DNA from: Nemopilema nomurai
Lineage: Eukaryota > Cnidaria > Scyphozoa > Rhizostomeae > Rhizostomatidae
Direction of reading: 5' to 3'
DNA: 64,000 nt
Assembly (NCBI GenBank): GCA_003864495.1
Contig: ML133454.1
Location: forward strand, 3,569,442 to 3,633,441
The notes under the pieces were generated by a model. That model was not told the origin of the DNA, ran no database searches, and saw only the letters and a program-made list of their open reading frames with translations. Shown piece by piece: positions 50,721 through 64,000 of the stretch. A program made the translations under genes and the position numbers. Each line of letters begins with the position of its first letter. Position 1 is the first letter of the stretch.

Positions 50721-51692
50721 TTTTTGCAAACTTAAAGTTCAAACGTCGGAAAATAACCAAAAGCTGACGGAAAATAACCAAAAGCTAATGAAGGAGTTGC
50801 TGGAATAGTTTGAAGCATGGAAAGGATTCAGCTTCACCGATGCGGAGCAGTACTACGAGTTTTCTGATGACGACGAGAGGTAAATTCATGAAAAACGGCT
50901 TTAATTTGATCTGTCTAGTCGTGAATCACTTTCATTTAATAACACAATTTAGGGGCAGTAAAAACAGCATCATTTTGTTTCTTGATGAACTGACTTCGTA
51001 ATCGCAACCATATACACTCATTATACAGCTTCTATCCATGCAACAATTGCGAAGAAGTTGCTCAAGCATTTGGGCTTGCCAGAAGTCCGAGAATGCCACT
51101 CCCAACTAAAGGATTTTATCAGAATCCCGATGACGAAGTAAAAACTGTTCATCAATGAGGATTAATCGAAGGAAAACATGCAGATAGAAAAAGATAGAGA
51201 AAGAAAACTTTTAAACGTTCTAACCTTAACTTCTATTCTTATCAAATTGCATGTTGATATGCCTGTAAGTTAAAGTTGACCAAATATTACAAGGCCATTT
51301 TTTATAGGTTCGTTTTAACTTTGCAGAGCCACGAAGTGCTAATTATCTCAACTGACGATTAGTAGCTAGATGCATAAAGAGAATGGCTTTTATATTTTGC
51401 AAATGGCAGCATGTAGAGTGCTTGGATGCTTTGTACTGTGAATTACTTTACAGTTACTTTAAAAAAGAAGCAACTGTTGGCGATGAAATCAATCAATCAC
51501 CTTTGAATAATGACCAAACGATGCACGACAGTCAAGAATCAGGCACGGAAGACTGGAATGATTATGACATCGAGAAACTGCATCAGAGTTAGTGTTGATG
51601 TGTGCGTTGCTACTTAATCACTGAAGTATCTCCTCGCATCAGAAATAGAAGCAGCAGTCACTATTCGATTCATTTGTAAGATTTATTTCTAG
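50721..51692 (+). pseudogene. Broken plus-strand copy of the unidentified gene
   Basis: Exons 50721-50879, 51029-51137, 51410-51587 and 51643 onward mirror the minus-strand gene. The first exon extends further than in the left arm and reads KLKVQTSENNQKLTENNQKL followed by MKELLE, a coiled coil with an internal NQKL repeat. An in-frame TAG at 50806-50808 then interrupts it, and FEAWKGFSF follows in the same frame. The last exon loses similarity after ATTTGTAAG and hits TAG at 51690. The stop could be a single C-to-T change of a CAG codon. Two defects make this copy non-functional as assembled. Confidence 0.6.
50830..51677 (+). repeat. Inverted duplication, right arm (about 0.85 kb)
   Basis: Plus-strand counterpart of the left arm. 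It begins near AGCTTCACCGATGCGG and ends after the shared ATTCATTTGTAAG. Beyond this point the sequence is unrelated to the left flank. Confidence 0.93.
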
Positions 51693-51694
51693 CA

Positions 51695-51952
51695 AAGTTA
51701 CTATTACATCAATTGCAAAACAGAATTGGCACTTCGAGGCACGATTCAGCGAAAATCATTCTTTCTGAGGCAGCAGTTAACTGTCATTTAGAAATGCTGC
51801 AGCAGAGGCAGTTTTTGATGTCAATGCAGAAACGACCCAGAATTGTCAGACATTCTTTGGACTACAACGAGAGGTGGCAAGAGACGCTGGTCAGAGGGAC
51901 AAATCACTTGAAGGCTTTGAAATGTAACCTGCAGAGCTTGTCAGGCAATTAA
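51695..51952 (+). CDS. Coding-like helical fragment, unidentified
   Basis: An open stretch reading KLLLHQLQNRIG... through EMLQQRQFLMSMQKRP and ERWQETLVRGTNHLKAL, ending at a stop at 51952. The composition is that of a helical or coiled-coil protein. It directly follows the broken right arm and may be a terminal exon of the same ancestral gene (TTTCTAG lies just before it). I cannot confirm a splice partner in phase. Confidence 0.35.
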   Translation, partial: KLLLHQLQNRIGTSRHDSAKIILSEAAVNCHLEMLQQRQFLMSMQKRPRIVRHSLDYNERWQETLVRGTNHLKALKCNLQSLSGN

Positions 51953-54529
51953 AATCAGGTTTTTCTTGAAGATCGAGTTAATTGAAGCCAAAACATAAAC
52001 TTTGTTGTTTTCTGAACAAGGTAACCCACTGTTGGTGACATTTACCACCACCGTGTTCCAATAACTACCTTCGTCTTACCAGATTCAGAGGCTCTAAGTA
52101 TTGATCTAACTTCTATTTAATCATCAATTTTGCAACCTCCTTTCCAGAAGTAACTGATGAAGCCGACTCGTTCTGAAAAGGTAGCTATGTTTTCTATGCC
52201 ATTTGCTCTTTATGACTTTCTAGGAGAAGGGAAGTGCTTTTCGAAGAAGTCATTGAAATGAAAAGGCAACAAAACGAAAAGATTAAGTTGACAATATTCG
52301 AGAAGGGTTGATGTAAGTCTTTAGCAGTCATTACAAGGTAGCAAAAATACCTTGGGAAGAATTCACTACTCGCGCCTAAAATAGAATTTCGACATTGCGC
52401 GCTTAAGTGTTGTGATTCATATCAATATTTTACCATTAATATAATGCAAAAAAGAATAAAGATCGTTAGCTGTTGGATATAATGTTGAGATCATTTGAAT
52501 CATTCTAACACTTCAATGACCGATAGAGTGAAGAAAACTTTCTGACCTTGATTTCTTATACTGTTCTTATCGTTTTGGAAATCGGACCTACTAATTGCAA
52601 TTTCATTTTCTCTACAATTATGGAATGACGTTATGGAAGATTCAGGTTGTAGAAAATGACAAAACAGTATGACTTGAATATTTGCAAGTCAGATAGGGAC
52701 GTTTAAATATTGAAGCGGCAACTATCATGAAAAAATGTGTGTCAGGGATAATAAACGCTGATGGTAGAAATTTTCAAACGAAGATATGGTGATGTTGAAT
52801 TACTTATTGTATGAGATTTTGGTCATTATACAGAAGATAAAGGTTACTTTGCAAACAAATTTGTCATACGGCTAGGAACGCGAAACCCCGAAGTAGACAT
52901 TGTAGATATACTTCTGTTTTTTCAGACATAATGAGCACCAGTACACAATGCAAAAATACTCCGATAAATATGAGGTTTTAATACTAAGACCAAAACATTT
53001 CACAACAGGCGTTAAGGTGCGGCCGCTTTGCAGTTGAATCGCTCATTTTTGATACAATCTTGGAATTCGGTACACAATTGGGCATGCCGTTTTTAGACCA
53101 TAGTTCAAAAAAGCTCTCTGGGGATTTTCGGTAGAAGGGTCTTCATCTTATATAATGTCAGGTTAGAGGGGTCTACATCTCATATAATTGAATCATAAAA
53201 CGGACAGTTCAACCGCTAAGTGGCTACACCATTATTTCTTGCTCCTCTCCATTTACCAAACGCCTTCAAAACAGAAGGTCGAGCCTTGCAAATTGGGTAC
53301 TAGCCATCGGAAGGAAGATGGCAGGGGCAATAACGTAAATACGTGAAAATATGCTGGTATCGAAAGTGACTAATTTGCCTCCGAAGGTGATTTTACCCGC
53401 AAGAGTGATTTTTGTTGATTTTACTTCAAGTCAGCATTAAATAAACTCACCTCCGTTCCTTGAGAGAAGGTCTCCGTCTTTCTGCATCTTCAGATCTCAC
53501 CCTTGCGATAAACGTTTAAAATGCAGTAGATCCAGAAAGCTACAAGTCGAACTAGCATCGAAAGCATGGTTGCCAATTCCCGTTAGACGAAATTCCACGT
53601 GCCCCTCAGCGATTCAAATCCTATGAGGCTCTACATTGGAGGTAAAGCAAATTATCTTTGCGGCTGCACATTCAGTCAACACAATCAAAGATCTGCAGTG
53701 CGAACTTTGAGAAAAATTCATCATTCACCATTCTTATTCCGGGTTGACATTGTTTCACAAGTGATTAACTTATAGAAAGTTCGTCATTTTAATGAGTAGA
53801 ATATCCTGATGGATGGGTGGGTTAAGATGTTTGTCCTTGGAAGTCACTGATGCTGCTTGCTTTGCAGGGCCTGGGTTGAAGTTGGGGCAAACATTTCTAT
53901 GACAACCTGGTTTTCACGAATAATAAAGAAATACGATAAAGAAAAAGTTCCATTTAAGACGCTAACATTATTATATCTCAGGTTTCAGTAAGGCCGCTAA
54001 TTCACTCAAGTGAGAATGCCTAAGGTCCTATGCATGCAAGTTGCAACTGAGCCTTTTCCCTATCTTTACACTACCATGGTTTGCATGAAAGATTTTGATG
54101 AGTGAAAATTCTTTAATGAAGACAAATTGCAAAGCAAGCATGATGAGGAGTTAGCAATTAAGTAATGGGCCAGTTCTATTAATTTACTACAGAAGATGAA
54201 TGGACTGAAACAGAATCTACAGAAACTACACTAAGAATTCAAGACGGATTCTTGTGGTACACCCTTTCATATATACAAAAACTGTACTTAAGAGTAACAA
54301 CAAAATTTGGTCCATAAGACGTTGATAATATCCGACAGTAGTTGATCTGTTCATTGGTTTAAGTATTTGGCTTCTTACTACCCCAAACACTACAAAAGGC
54401 ATGCACAAATGCATTTTGGGATTCCAGCAAGCTGTCAGGGTATTGCTGTTTTCAAAAACAGGTCTTCAAAGTCCATCAAAAGACCCTTTCTGTCTTGGCT
54501 TTAAAGCATCCACTGCATTAAGGTATGCT
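51953..54529. other. Intergenic region, no gene seen
   Basis: About 2.6 kb of AT-rich sequence without a convincing exon on either strand. Its right end must contain the 3' UTR of the minus-strand NUDT21 gene. A minus-strand ATTAAA at 54112-54117 is a possible poly(A) signal, which would give a 3' UTR of about 0.4 kb. Confidence 0.5.
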
Positions 54530-57818
<3,289 letters not shown>

Positions 57819-58120
57819 TTTGATTTTCAAATCATGCTTTGTTATACTGGCGCATGCTCTAAGCAACAAAAGCGCACAGGGATCCGGGAGGCCGGGACAA
57901 GCAAACATATATAGCCTTCCTTTTCTTTCATCCTGTGCAGGGCAACCAAATTCATAGGTGAATACTTGAAGTGAGATGCTTTTCACCAGTGAATATTCAA
58001 ATAAAGAAACTTCAAGACAGAAAATTATCATCACCGCTTAAGGCAGACTGTTACAGCCACCGACCGTTGTAAAGTTACAGGCATCAGAAAGGCATCAGAA
58101 GGGGCTAGGTGTCTCTAAAT
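57819..58120. other. 5' flank of NUDT21
   Basis: This is the presumed promoter and 5' UTR of the minus-strand NUDT21 gene. No TATA box is obvious, as expected for a housekeeping gene. GGCATCAGAA occurs twice near 58080-58101. A 174-codon minus-strand frame through exon 1 is the first exon read into flanking and intron sequence, and is not a separate gene. Confidence 0.5.
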
Positions 58121-58376
58121 GTCATCGTGGATGGCTCAGTGGTTAGAGGCGCTGACTACGGACCCAAGGGTCCGTGGTTCGAGTCCCTGCCATGACCAGA
58201 CTTTCACCAAGAGTGAGGAGAGTTGCCAACTCTCCGTTATTCCAGGCCTAAGGAATCACGAGGTGTGGTCACATCGAGAGGAAGGACCAGGACACTGCTC
58301 GATAAGCTTAAGCTTCTCAGTGCCCTAAAACTACCTTCGGATGCAAGGAAGAAACAAATCAAATCAAATCAAATCG
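58121..58376 (+). mobile_element. tRNA-derived SINE
   Basis: The head has both RNA polymerase III internal promoter boxes: A box TGGCTCAGTGG at 58132-58142 and B box GGTTCGAGTCC at 58176-58186, at normal tRNA spacing. The acceptor-like ends TCGTGGA and GCCATGA pair imperfectly, and the anticodon region instead forms an 8-bp hairpin, ACGGACCC/GGGTCCGT. It is therefore a degenerate tRNA-like head and not a working tRNA gene. An unrelated body of about 150 bp follows, and the element ends in a simple tail of about five AAATC units at 58355-58375. The tail type suggests mobilisation by a LINE that recognises a short repeat and not poly(A). I do not see clear target-site duplications. Confidence 0.85.
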
Positions 58377-58677
58377 TTGACAAACATTGAGGCTCTAAAG
58401 TGAATAAAGTTCGCAAGCTGCTTCAACGTATTCGAGATGCATACCCAAGATTGTCTCCAGCTTTCACTCAAAATGCAAATGGAAAGTTTCAGTCGAAACG
58501 CATCAAACGGTGCTATTGTCACTATTTTGTATCCATTGCGATTAAAATACGTTAAGTAAGCAAGCAATGAACTGTAGATTGCGGCCAGACATATGTTCAC
58601 TGGTCCTCTAAGAATTGCTCTCTGCCCTTATATATTTCGTTTATACTGGCACATCTCCAACTTAGCGTCAGAATGAG

Positions 58678-59217
58678 GCCCCGTCTACACGGATGCGTTT
58701 TCAAATGAAAACGCAACAATTTCTTTGCCTTTTCACCTCCCGTCTACACGACACCGGTAAATCTTTGACTGAAAACGCAAACTTTTGAAAACGCTTACCA
58801 AAGAGGAATCTTTTGAAAACGCAACTTTTTGAAAACGCTATTTGCCCGTGTAGACACCAAAAACGCAAACATTTGAAAACGGTGCAACAGCAACAACTAT
58901 TTGCAATGTTCAAGTTGGCGCTAAATTTCATCATGGAGGAAAAATTAGCTACCATTCTTTCATTGTTGTCAAATTTAATAGCTTTGTATCAAATGAATCT
59001 TCCTTTGATATCTTTGCATCATATTGTGTCAGCTCAAAGAAAAAGAAAGCTTTTGAATCTTTTGCTGGTCGGGTCGGACATCTGCATGGTGGCAAAACTT
59101 TTTGGACAAAAAAGTGGTTGCTGAAGAGCGAAAACGTAGCGAAAACGCAAAACCTTTGTTGCGTTTTCATTCATCTGAAAACGCAACTTTTTGAAAACGC
59201 ATCCGTGTAGACGGGGT
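58678..59217. mobile_element. Non-autonomous DNA transposon (MITE-like), about 540 bp
   Basis: Perfect terminal inverted repeats of 27 bp start CCCCGTCTACACGGATGCG at 58679 and end as its reverse complement at 59216. A 5-bp direct repeat ATGAG (58673-58677 and 59218-59222) flanks the element and is a plausible target-site duplication. Many copies of TTTTGAAAACGC and its complement lie just inside both ends, like subterminal transposase-binding repeats. Open frames inside are short and unconvincing, so no transposase is encoded. An 8-bp duplication of hAT type is not seen, so the superfamily is undecided. Confidence 0.88.
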
Positions 59218-59222
59218 ATGAG

Positions 59223-61137
59223 TGCCAGCTGACATGAAGATAAGAGGAAGTTGAATCGCAGAAACCACATTGACTGCTATTAGCATCTGGGATAAAGGCA
59301 AAAGAAGTCTATGGTTCTAATTTCCAACTTCTTTCACAACTTGAGCGAATTAAGCTGACAAAAGTAGTGCTCAACTCTTTAGTGGTCTCCAATTTCTCAC
59401 CACTCAAGAGCAATTGTCCCTTGCCATATCATATCAGTGGGCCTAGCAATTTTGCTTGTTCCCACAATTATTTGCATCCAGACTCCGCCAAATGGCCTGT
59501 AGCTGATTCCTATTGGCAATATCGACAACTGAAGCCTTGATCACATATTTACCTCGATTTAAGTTTTAATCAAAATGGCGGGAGCTCTGTAGAAAAAACC
59601 AATGAAAGACAACGGCATCGCAAATCAGTTCGGATGATATTTACCACTTTCGATAATCTACAATATACTTTAATAGAAAAGCTTTTATTCACATCAGTAA
59701 TATTAAAAGGCGCGAGAAGAACGAGTTCCATATTTATTTACAAATATGATCCGCTGCGAATAACGGACTAGCAATGTAACTCGTTGAAATTGTTTAAAAC
59801 GCAGCGGGTCTCCCGTGCGAAACAGAATCTGGCATTACATGAAGGCCTGGAATCTAAATGACAATTTCGGTGAAAATTTCAGTTGCAATCTGGGACTCTC
59901 GATGCCAGCAAACTAGCAGTGTCTGAAATTGCTAACTTGCAGCTATATACAATTATGGGGAACTCCAAACCAAAACCATTTGAAAATCATGGCAAACAGT
60001 GCCCACAAGTTTTCTATTCTAAATTTCACGGCCTAATTTTGGCGGCCTAAAATTCGATCTATAAAAACAGGGTCAGTCAGCCAGCGTTCGGTATATCTAG
60101 CGAATTAAATTGTTTGCATAGCAAGGTATTATGGAAATTGGTTCTGATCATACTTAAATGGTGCACAAAATACGGCCAGTGCATAAAATCTTTGCGAAAA
60201 AATAAAAATCAGAACTTACAAATCGTAATTTATGATAGGCACTACAATGTCGACGACGAAGTGGCAACAGAAAAATTTGGATGCAGAAACCACGAAGGCT
60301 AAATCAGAAGATAGAAATTACGAACTGGTTATACTATAGGAAACACTAATGGTGCATCAATACCACAATGCATTTGGGTTCAAAATACTAAACTACGACA
60401 CATAACAAACAGGATGGCACAACGAAGCCTACAGTGTTGAGGCATATTGACATGTGATCAGCTGCGACGAAATCTTAGAACAGATCCCGTGAGAGGCGGT
60501 GCGTGAAATGCAGAACTAACACCAAATGGAGGCAGATTAAAGTCTGGATAACGATTTCGAGGTGAAAGGAAAGAACGTTAACAAAATACAGGAAAAACAA
60601 AAGCGTGGTTAATGAATCATTAGAGAATGAATTGTGAAAAGCAGGCATTAAAAAACCAAACCAGCATCAGAAAATATATCTGTTTGCATCTAGAATTGAA
60701 AAAACCTAGGCCAAGATATCTATGTCCATGGAAAGATTGCTATCTATGAATGTCTCTCAAACACCTACTAATTAAAATTTGAAACAACTATTAAAAAACT
60801 CAGTTCGTTTCGGTGTGGGATTTAAAATGTATACTAAAGATAAACTTTTGACGATGGTCCTCACTTATAGCAAGGCTACGGGAATTGGAAATATGACTTT
60901 CGAAGACTTTCAAGGTATTGGTCTAGATAGGTCTATAGAATTCAAAGTGAAAGCTACTCTCGAAAACACCTGATTCGGCTTTCCCGCGCCTGCCCTCATT
61001 TTCTCGCACTGTTGCGCGTTTCCCCGAGTTAAAAACGTAATTCCTACGACTACATCCATCTTCTATTCAATTCTGCTTCTGAATCAATACCTTGCTCCAG
61101 TCATGTGCTGCGCGCTTCTTTGCAGACCACAAGCCAA
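59223..61137. other. Region between NUDT21 flank and HNF4, no gene seen
   Basis: No confident exon. A 64-codon plus-strand frame at 60779-60973 (contains FEDFQGIGLDRSIEFK) is open but unrecognised and has no splice or promoter context. The right end should contain the HNF4 3' UTR; no canonical AATAAA was seen close to the stop. Confidence 0.45.
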
Positions 61138-63050
61138 TCAAGGGACATCCTTCTTTATAACGGTGCCGTTAGCAAACGAAAACTGCACGCGTTCCTGCGG
61201 CTTTAGGCCAACCTTCATGTGCTTGGCGGGCGGTTCACCGTCCTCTTCGTCGGCCGCGTTCTCGCTCTTCGGTGCAGCCGACTGTCGCGCGGCGCATCCT
61301 TGACAAAACTGCGTCCCTCCTGTTGACGAATCGAATGTGTTTGGCAGGACGGCGGGCAGCGGCGACAGTGATAACGCCTCGAGCTGATCTTGGACGCCAG
61401 AGCCTACATGAATAAAGAAGTAGGGTGAAATACGCCATGTCTAAAATACCTACACTAACAAATAACTAGTACAATGCTGTTGTCACTTCACGTGTCGATA
61501 CTATTAACATGTGTCGCTTAGCCAATCAACTTAGCCGTTGTGTTGCTTAGCCAATCAAATTAGCCGTTGTGTCGCTTAGCCAATCAACATTCAGTGTGCA
61601 CGAGGAATCCTCGTAGCCGTGATTCTACTATTTAGAACTGGCCTCTCTTCAGTTTCGATTCCACACAAACTGCTTCATTGAAGACCCAAGCTTCCAGCCA
61701 TGGTGACTTGACATATATTTGGGTTCCTCGACATATATAAAAGCTAGAAACCACTTATTTACAGAGAGGTGTCCCCTTCTCCTCAAAATCCTTTCAATTG
61801 AGAGTGAAATGTGGAGAAGACCCTTGACATTCATGGCTCAAATGGACGTCATTCGAACGCATATGCAACCCTACTATCATTGGCACAAACAATTGTCACG
61901 ATTTTAATGCTTTGTACTGAACCTAAGACGTATCCTCGTTTTTTGAGAAGTGGAAAAGACAGCTGTTTTGAAAATGATGTCCATGAAAATGCGTGACTGC
62001 TAAGTATAGATGAACACTGTTGCAAAAGATTTAGACAATGCTACCACATCAAACTGACAGCTGCCTTCATCTCACAGTACTAAGACATCTATTCTCTGGG
62101 CAAGGACAAGACGAGAATACAGCCCCAGGGGCACGAGGGAATCAGATTTTGAACAAAACTGCTGCGATAAAATACAGGGTCCCGCAAAGTCTGAGATTTT
62201 CATTGCTCAGCAAACTAGACTCCCAAGCTCACTGCCCCTCGAGCCCCTTTCTCGATTTTCCCCGGCGTTATTTCACTAGTTTTTCTGGCTCAAAGCGCTG
62301 CACCGAAGGGGGGGAAGTGTGTTTCAAAAGGAAAACCAGATAAACAAGAAGCAACTGGTCTCAACTAACCTGGCATCCCAATGGAAATCCTGCTACACTT
62401 TCCATACAGCTTATTAAAAAATGTACTAACAACTCATTATATCGCTCATTAACAGCTCATTATCTTCCTCATTAACAGCTCATTATCTTCCTCATTGGGT
62501 TCTTCTCAACTAACTGGCACCCGAACAACAGTTAACCCCAAAACAATAATGGTTGCAAGGTGCAGCTTTAAATCAGTCTGAGGGAAAAGGGTCGGAGGGG
62601 AAAATTTTGATTCTTTGTCGCACTTTCTAAAAGCTGTTCAGAGAGAGTTGAGGGCAAAAACAGATATGATTTCTTTTAAACTGTCCCCAATTAAACAATC
62701 AACCAGAATGAATTTTTACCATAGGGATAACGCATAATCGTCGATGTAGCAAAAGAACACTGTGGTTGAGTATCAAAACAGGCGATGCAGAATCGATCAT
62801 CATGACTAACCTCCAAGAAGCATCTCTTGCAGCAGATTGTCGACTTTCGCCACACCAAAAAGCCGCGCGAACTGTAGCTGTTCAACCATTTGAAGAGCCA
62901 CCGACTGCAGGGTGGGCAGCAGCAACAACATCTCACCGAACTTCCCTTTCGGTACGTCATAGCATTTGTCGTTGATGTAATCTTCCAGCGACGTGTGCAC
63001 TTCGAACCTCAATGACTTTATCTTCTTTGGATCGCTAAGGCCACGTGCAT
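61138..63050 (-). CDS. HNF4: HNF4-type nuclear receptor, last two coding exons (5' part off the right edge)
   Basis: HNF4 receptors are DNA-binding transcription factors that bind fatty acids. The exon at 63050-62811 (acceptor TTTTTTTGCAG, donor GTTAGT) encodes the end of the ligand-binding domain: [41 protein letters not shown] and the activation helix [10 protein letters not shown]. These stretches match vertebrate HNF4 closely. It ends in phase 1 and joins the exon 61403-61138, which encodes an 88-residue F-domain tail rich in S, P, A and E and ending VIKKDVP before TGA at 61138-61140. The tail has no clear similarity to vertebrate F domains, which is normal for this fast-evolving region. 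The exon preceding 63050 (DNA-binding domain and early ligand-binding helices) was not found before the window ends. Confidence 0.95.
61510..61588. repeat. 29-bp triplicate repeat with CCAAT boxes in the last HNF4 intron
   Basis: Three direct units with AGCCAATCA starting at 61520, 61549 and 61578, exactly 29 bp apart. They lie just upstream (minus-strand sense) of the last HNF4 exon. Each contains the NF-Y type CCAAT core with good flanks. Function as an intronic element is only inferred. Confidence 0.75.
62431..62496. repeat. Short tandem repeat in the HNF4 intron
   Basis: Two and a half copies of a 23-bp unit containing AACAGCTCATTATCTTCCTC. It is intronic and non-coding. The rest of the intron (61404-62810) shows nothing else I can name. 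Confidence 0.7.
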
Positions 63051-64000
63051 CTGCAAAAAAAGTGATTGGTTTAGGCCGCAGTTCTTTTGGCTGTCTTTTC
63101 AGGGCCTGATTATGCCACCACGTTTTCCAAGGCAGTGCTGGTTTGAAATGTGTTAACAAAATTCGTTGCTAATAGAATGTCACTTGTGGTAAGTCTTCAC
63201 AGAGATCTTCTACAAAAAACAGACGTAGACATGTACGCAAAAGACATTCTAACTGAGGTTCAACTTAGCCCGTGGGAACCAAGCAAGCAGACTTCCAAAA
63301 CAGGCGTTGTTTTGCTTTGTGAATACCAAACGATCAGCCAGCACAATACTTTAAGCAAAAAGGGATCAGCTGGTGAGGCCAGTTTTATCTTGGGCAGGCT
63401 TCATCTTCGGAGAGCTTTGATGTTTTCGAATCACAAATAAGCCACAACACTCGGCTATAAATGCAACAGGCACTCCAGTTTCTGTTTTCAATTCCAAAAC
63501 ACAAATTATTAAAATGGAGCCAGAGAAACAAGCATAGTTTTGGATTAACATGAGTATTCGAAAAGGAAACCAAGCTTATTCAAAGGGAACCGTTAATCTA
63601 GATCAGCCAAACAGGATTTGATGTCATTGCTGGCGAATCATCAACTGATAAAAACAGTCTCTAATATCCGGCTTAACGGTCGAGGTAGCACGTGAGAAAC
63701 AAGGAAGTATCGAATGGAAGTGCTTTTCGTGCAAGGCTTGATGGGAGGCTCATTCCATTCCACGTGCACACTCCTGGACTTAATAATAGTCATGTGACAA
63801 GCTACGACCGAATGCTGAATTGTTTTCGTACCAGGTTCCTAATGGAGACTTAACTTGGTGCTTCTGGGACTGAATACAAGCAAGGGCCAGGCACTTCACC
63901 TCTGCACTTCCATGAAACGGGGTGAACATCGAATTCTTAGTAACTGAAACCTGCATTTTCTTTTGGAAGTGCGATTACATATAATGGTCCAATCAAACAC
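63051..64000. other. Probable HNF4 intron to the right edge
   Basis: No further ligand-binding-domain exon is visible on the minus strand, so this is most likely intron. The short open frames on either strand show no coding signal. Confidence 0.6.

Noticed and set aside
58121..58195. Functional tRNA gene
   Set aside because: The A and B boxes are good, but the anticodon arm does not fold, acceptor pairing is imperfect, and a SINE body and tail follow.
61235..61438. Arginine-rich minus-strand frame overlapping the last HNF4 exon
   Set aside because: It is a shadow in another frame. The HNF4 frame follows from the exon phase and ends at a sensible stop.
62038..62343. 101-codon plus-strand frame
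   Set aside because: It lies in the HNF4 intron, with no splice context and no coding-like pattern.

Overview
This window is nuclear DNA of an invertebrate animal. Genes are split by many short GT-AG introns in AT-rich sequence, an HNF4-type nuclear receptor marks it as metazoan, and both a tRNA-derived SINE and a terminal-inverted-repeat element are present. An anthozoan cnidarian would fit the intron density, repeats and vertebrate-like conserved proteins, but the sequence does not prove it. Every confidently called gene is on the minus strand.

Right to left in transcription order: (1) 63050-61138, the last two coding exons of an HNF4 nuclear receptor, whose 5' part lies beyond the right edge. 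(2) 57818-54530, a complete nine-exon NUDT21 gene (CFIm25, mRNA 3'-end processing) that matches the 227-residue family length only if one missing base in exon 5 is allowed for. (3) About 50.55-49.36 kb, part of an unrecognised multi-exon gene whose exons also lie in a 0.85-kb inverted duplication; the plus-strand copy is broken. (4) 33802 to beyond position 121, a giant coiled-coil gene of about 60 exons and over 1,900 codons, still open at the left edge.

The coiled-coil gene is the most striking feature. From 28133 leftward, 54 consecutive exons are phase 0 at both ends. Of these, 47 encode a whole number of heptads, mostly exactly 28 residues (84 nt). Six more are 25 or 32 residues, the sizes that create a coiled-coil stutter. 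The protein looks built by duplication of a four-heptad exon. One of its introns holds a 3.6-kb array of an 11-bp repeat.

Between the coiled-coil gene and the inverted duplication, 35.57-49.07 kb is a tandem triplication. Each copy starts with a compact CCAAT/CRE-like/TATA promoter-like segment and a possible short first exon. The first two copies also contain a 116-bp minisatellite, about 8 units in copy 1 and about 78 in copy 2. Single-base deletions are concentrated in parts of the larger array. Together with isolated one-base frameshifts in otherwise intact exons, this suggests residual long-read assembly error.

The long open reading frames inside both arrays are products of the repeats and are not called as genes.
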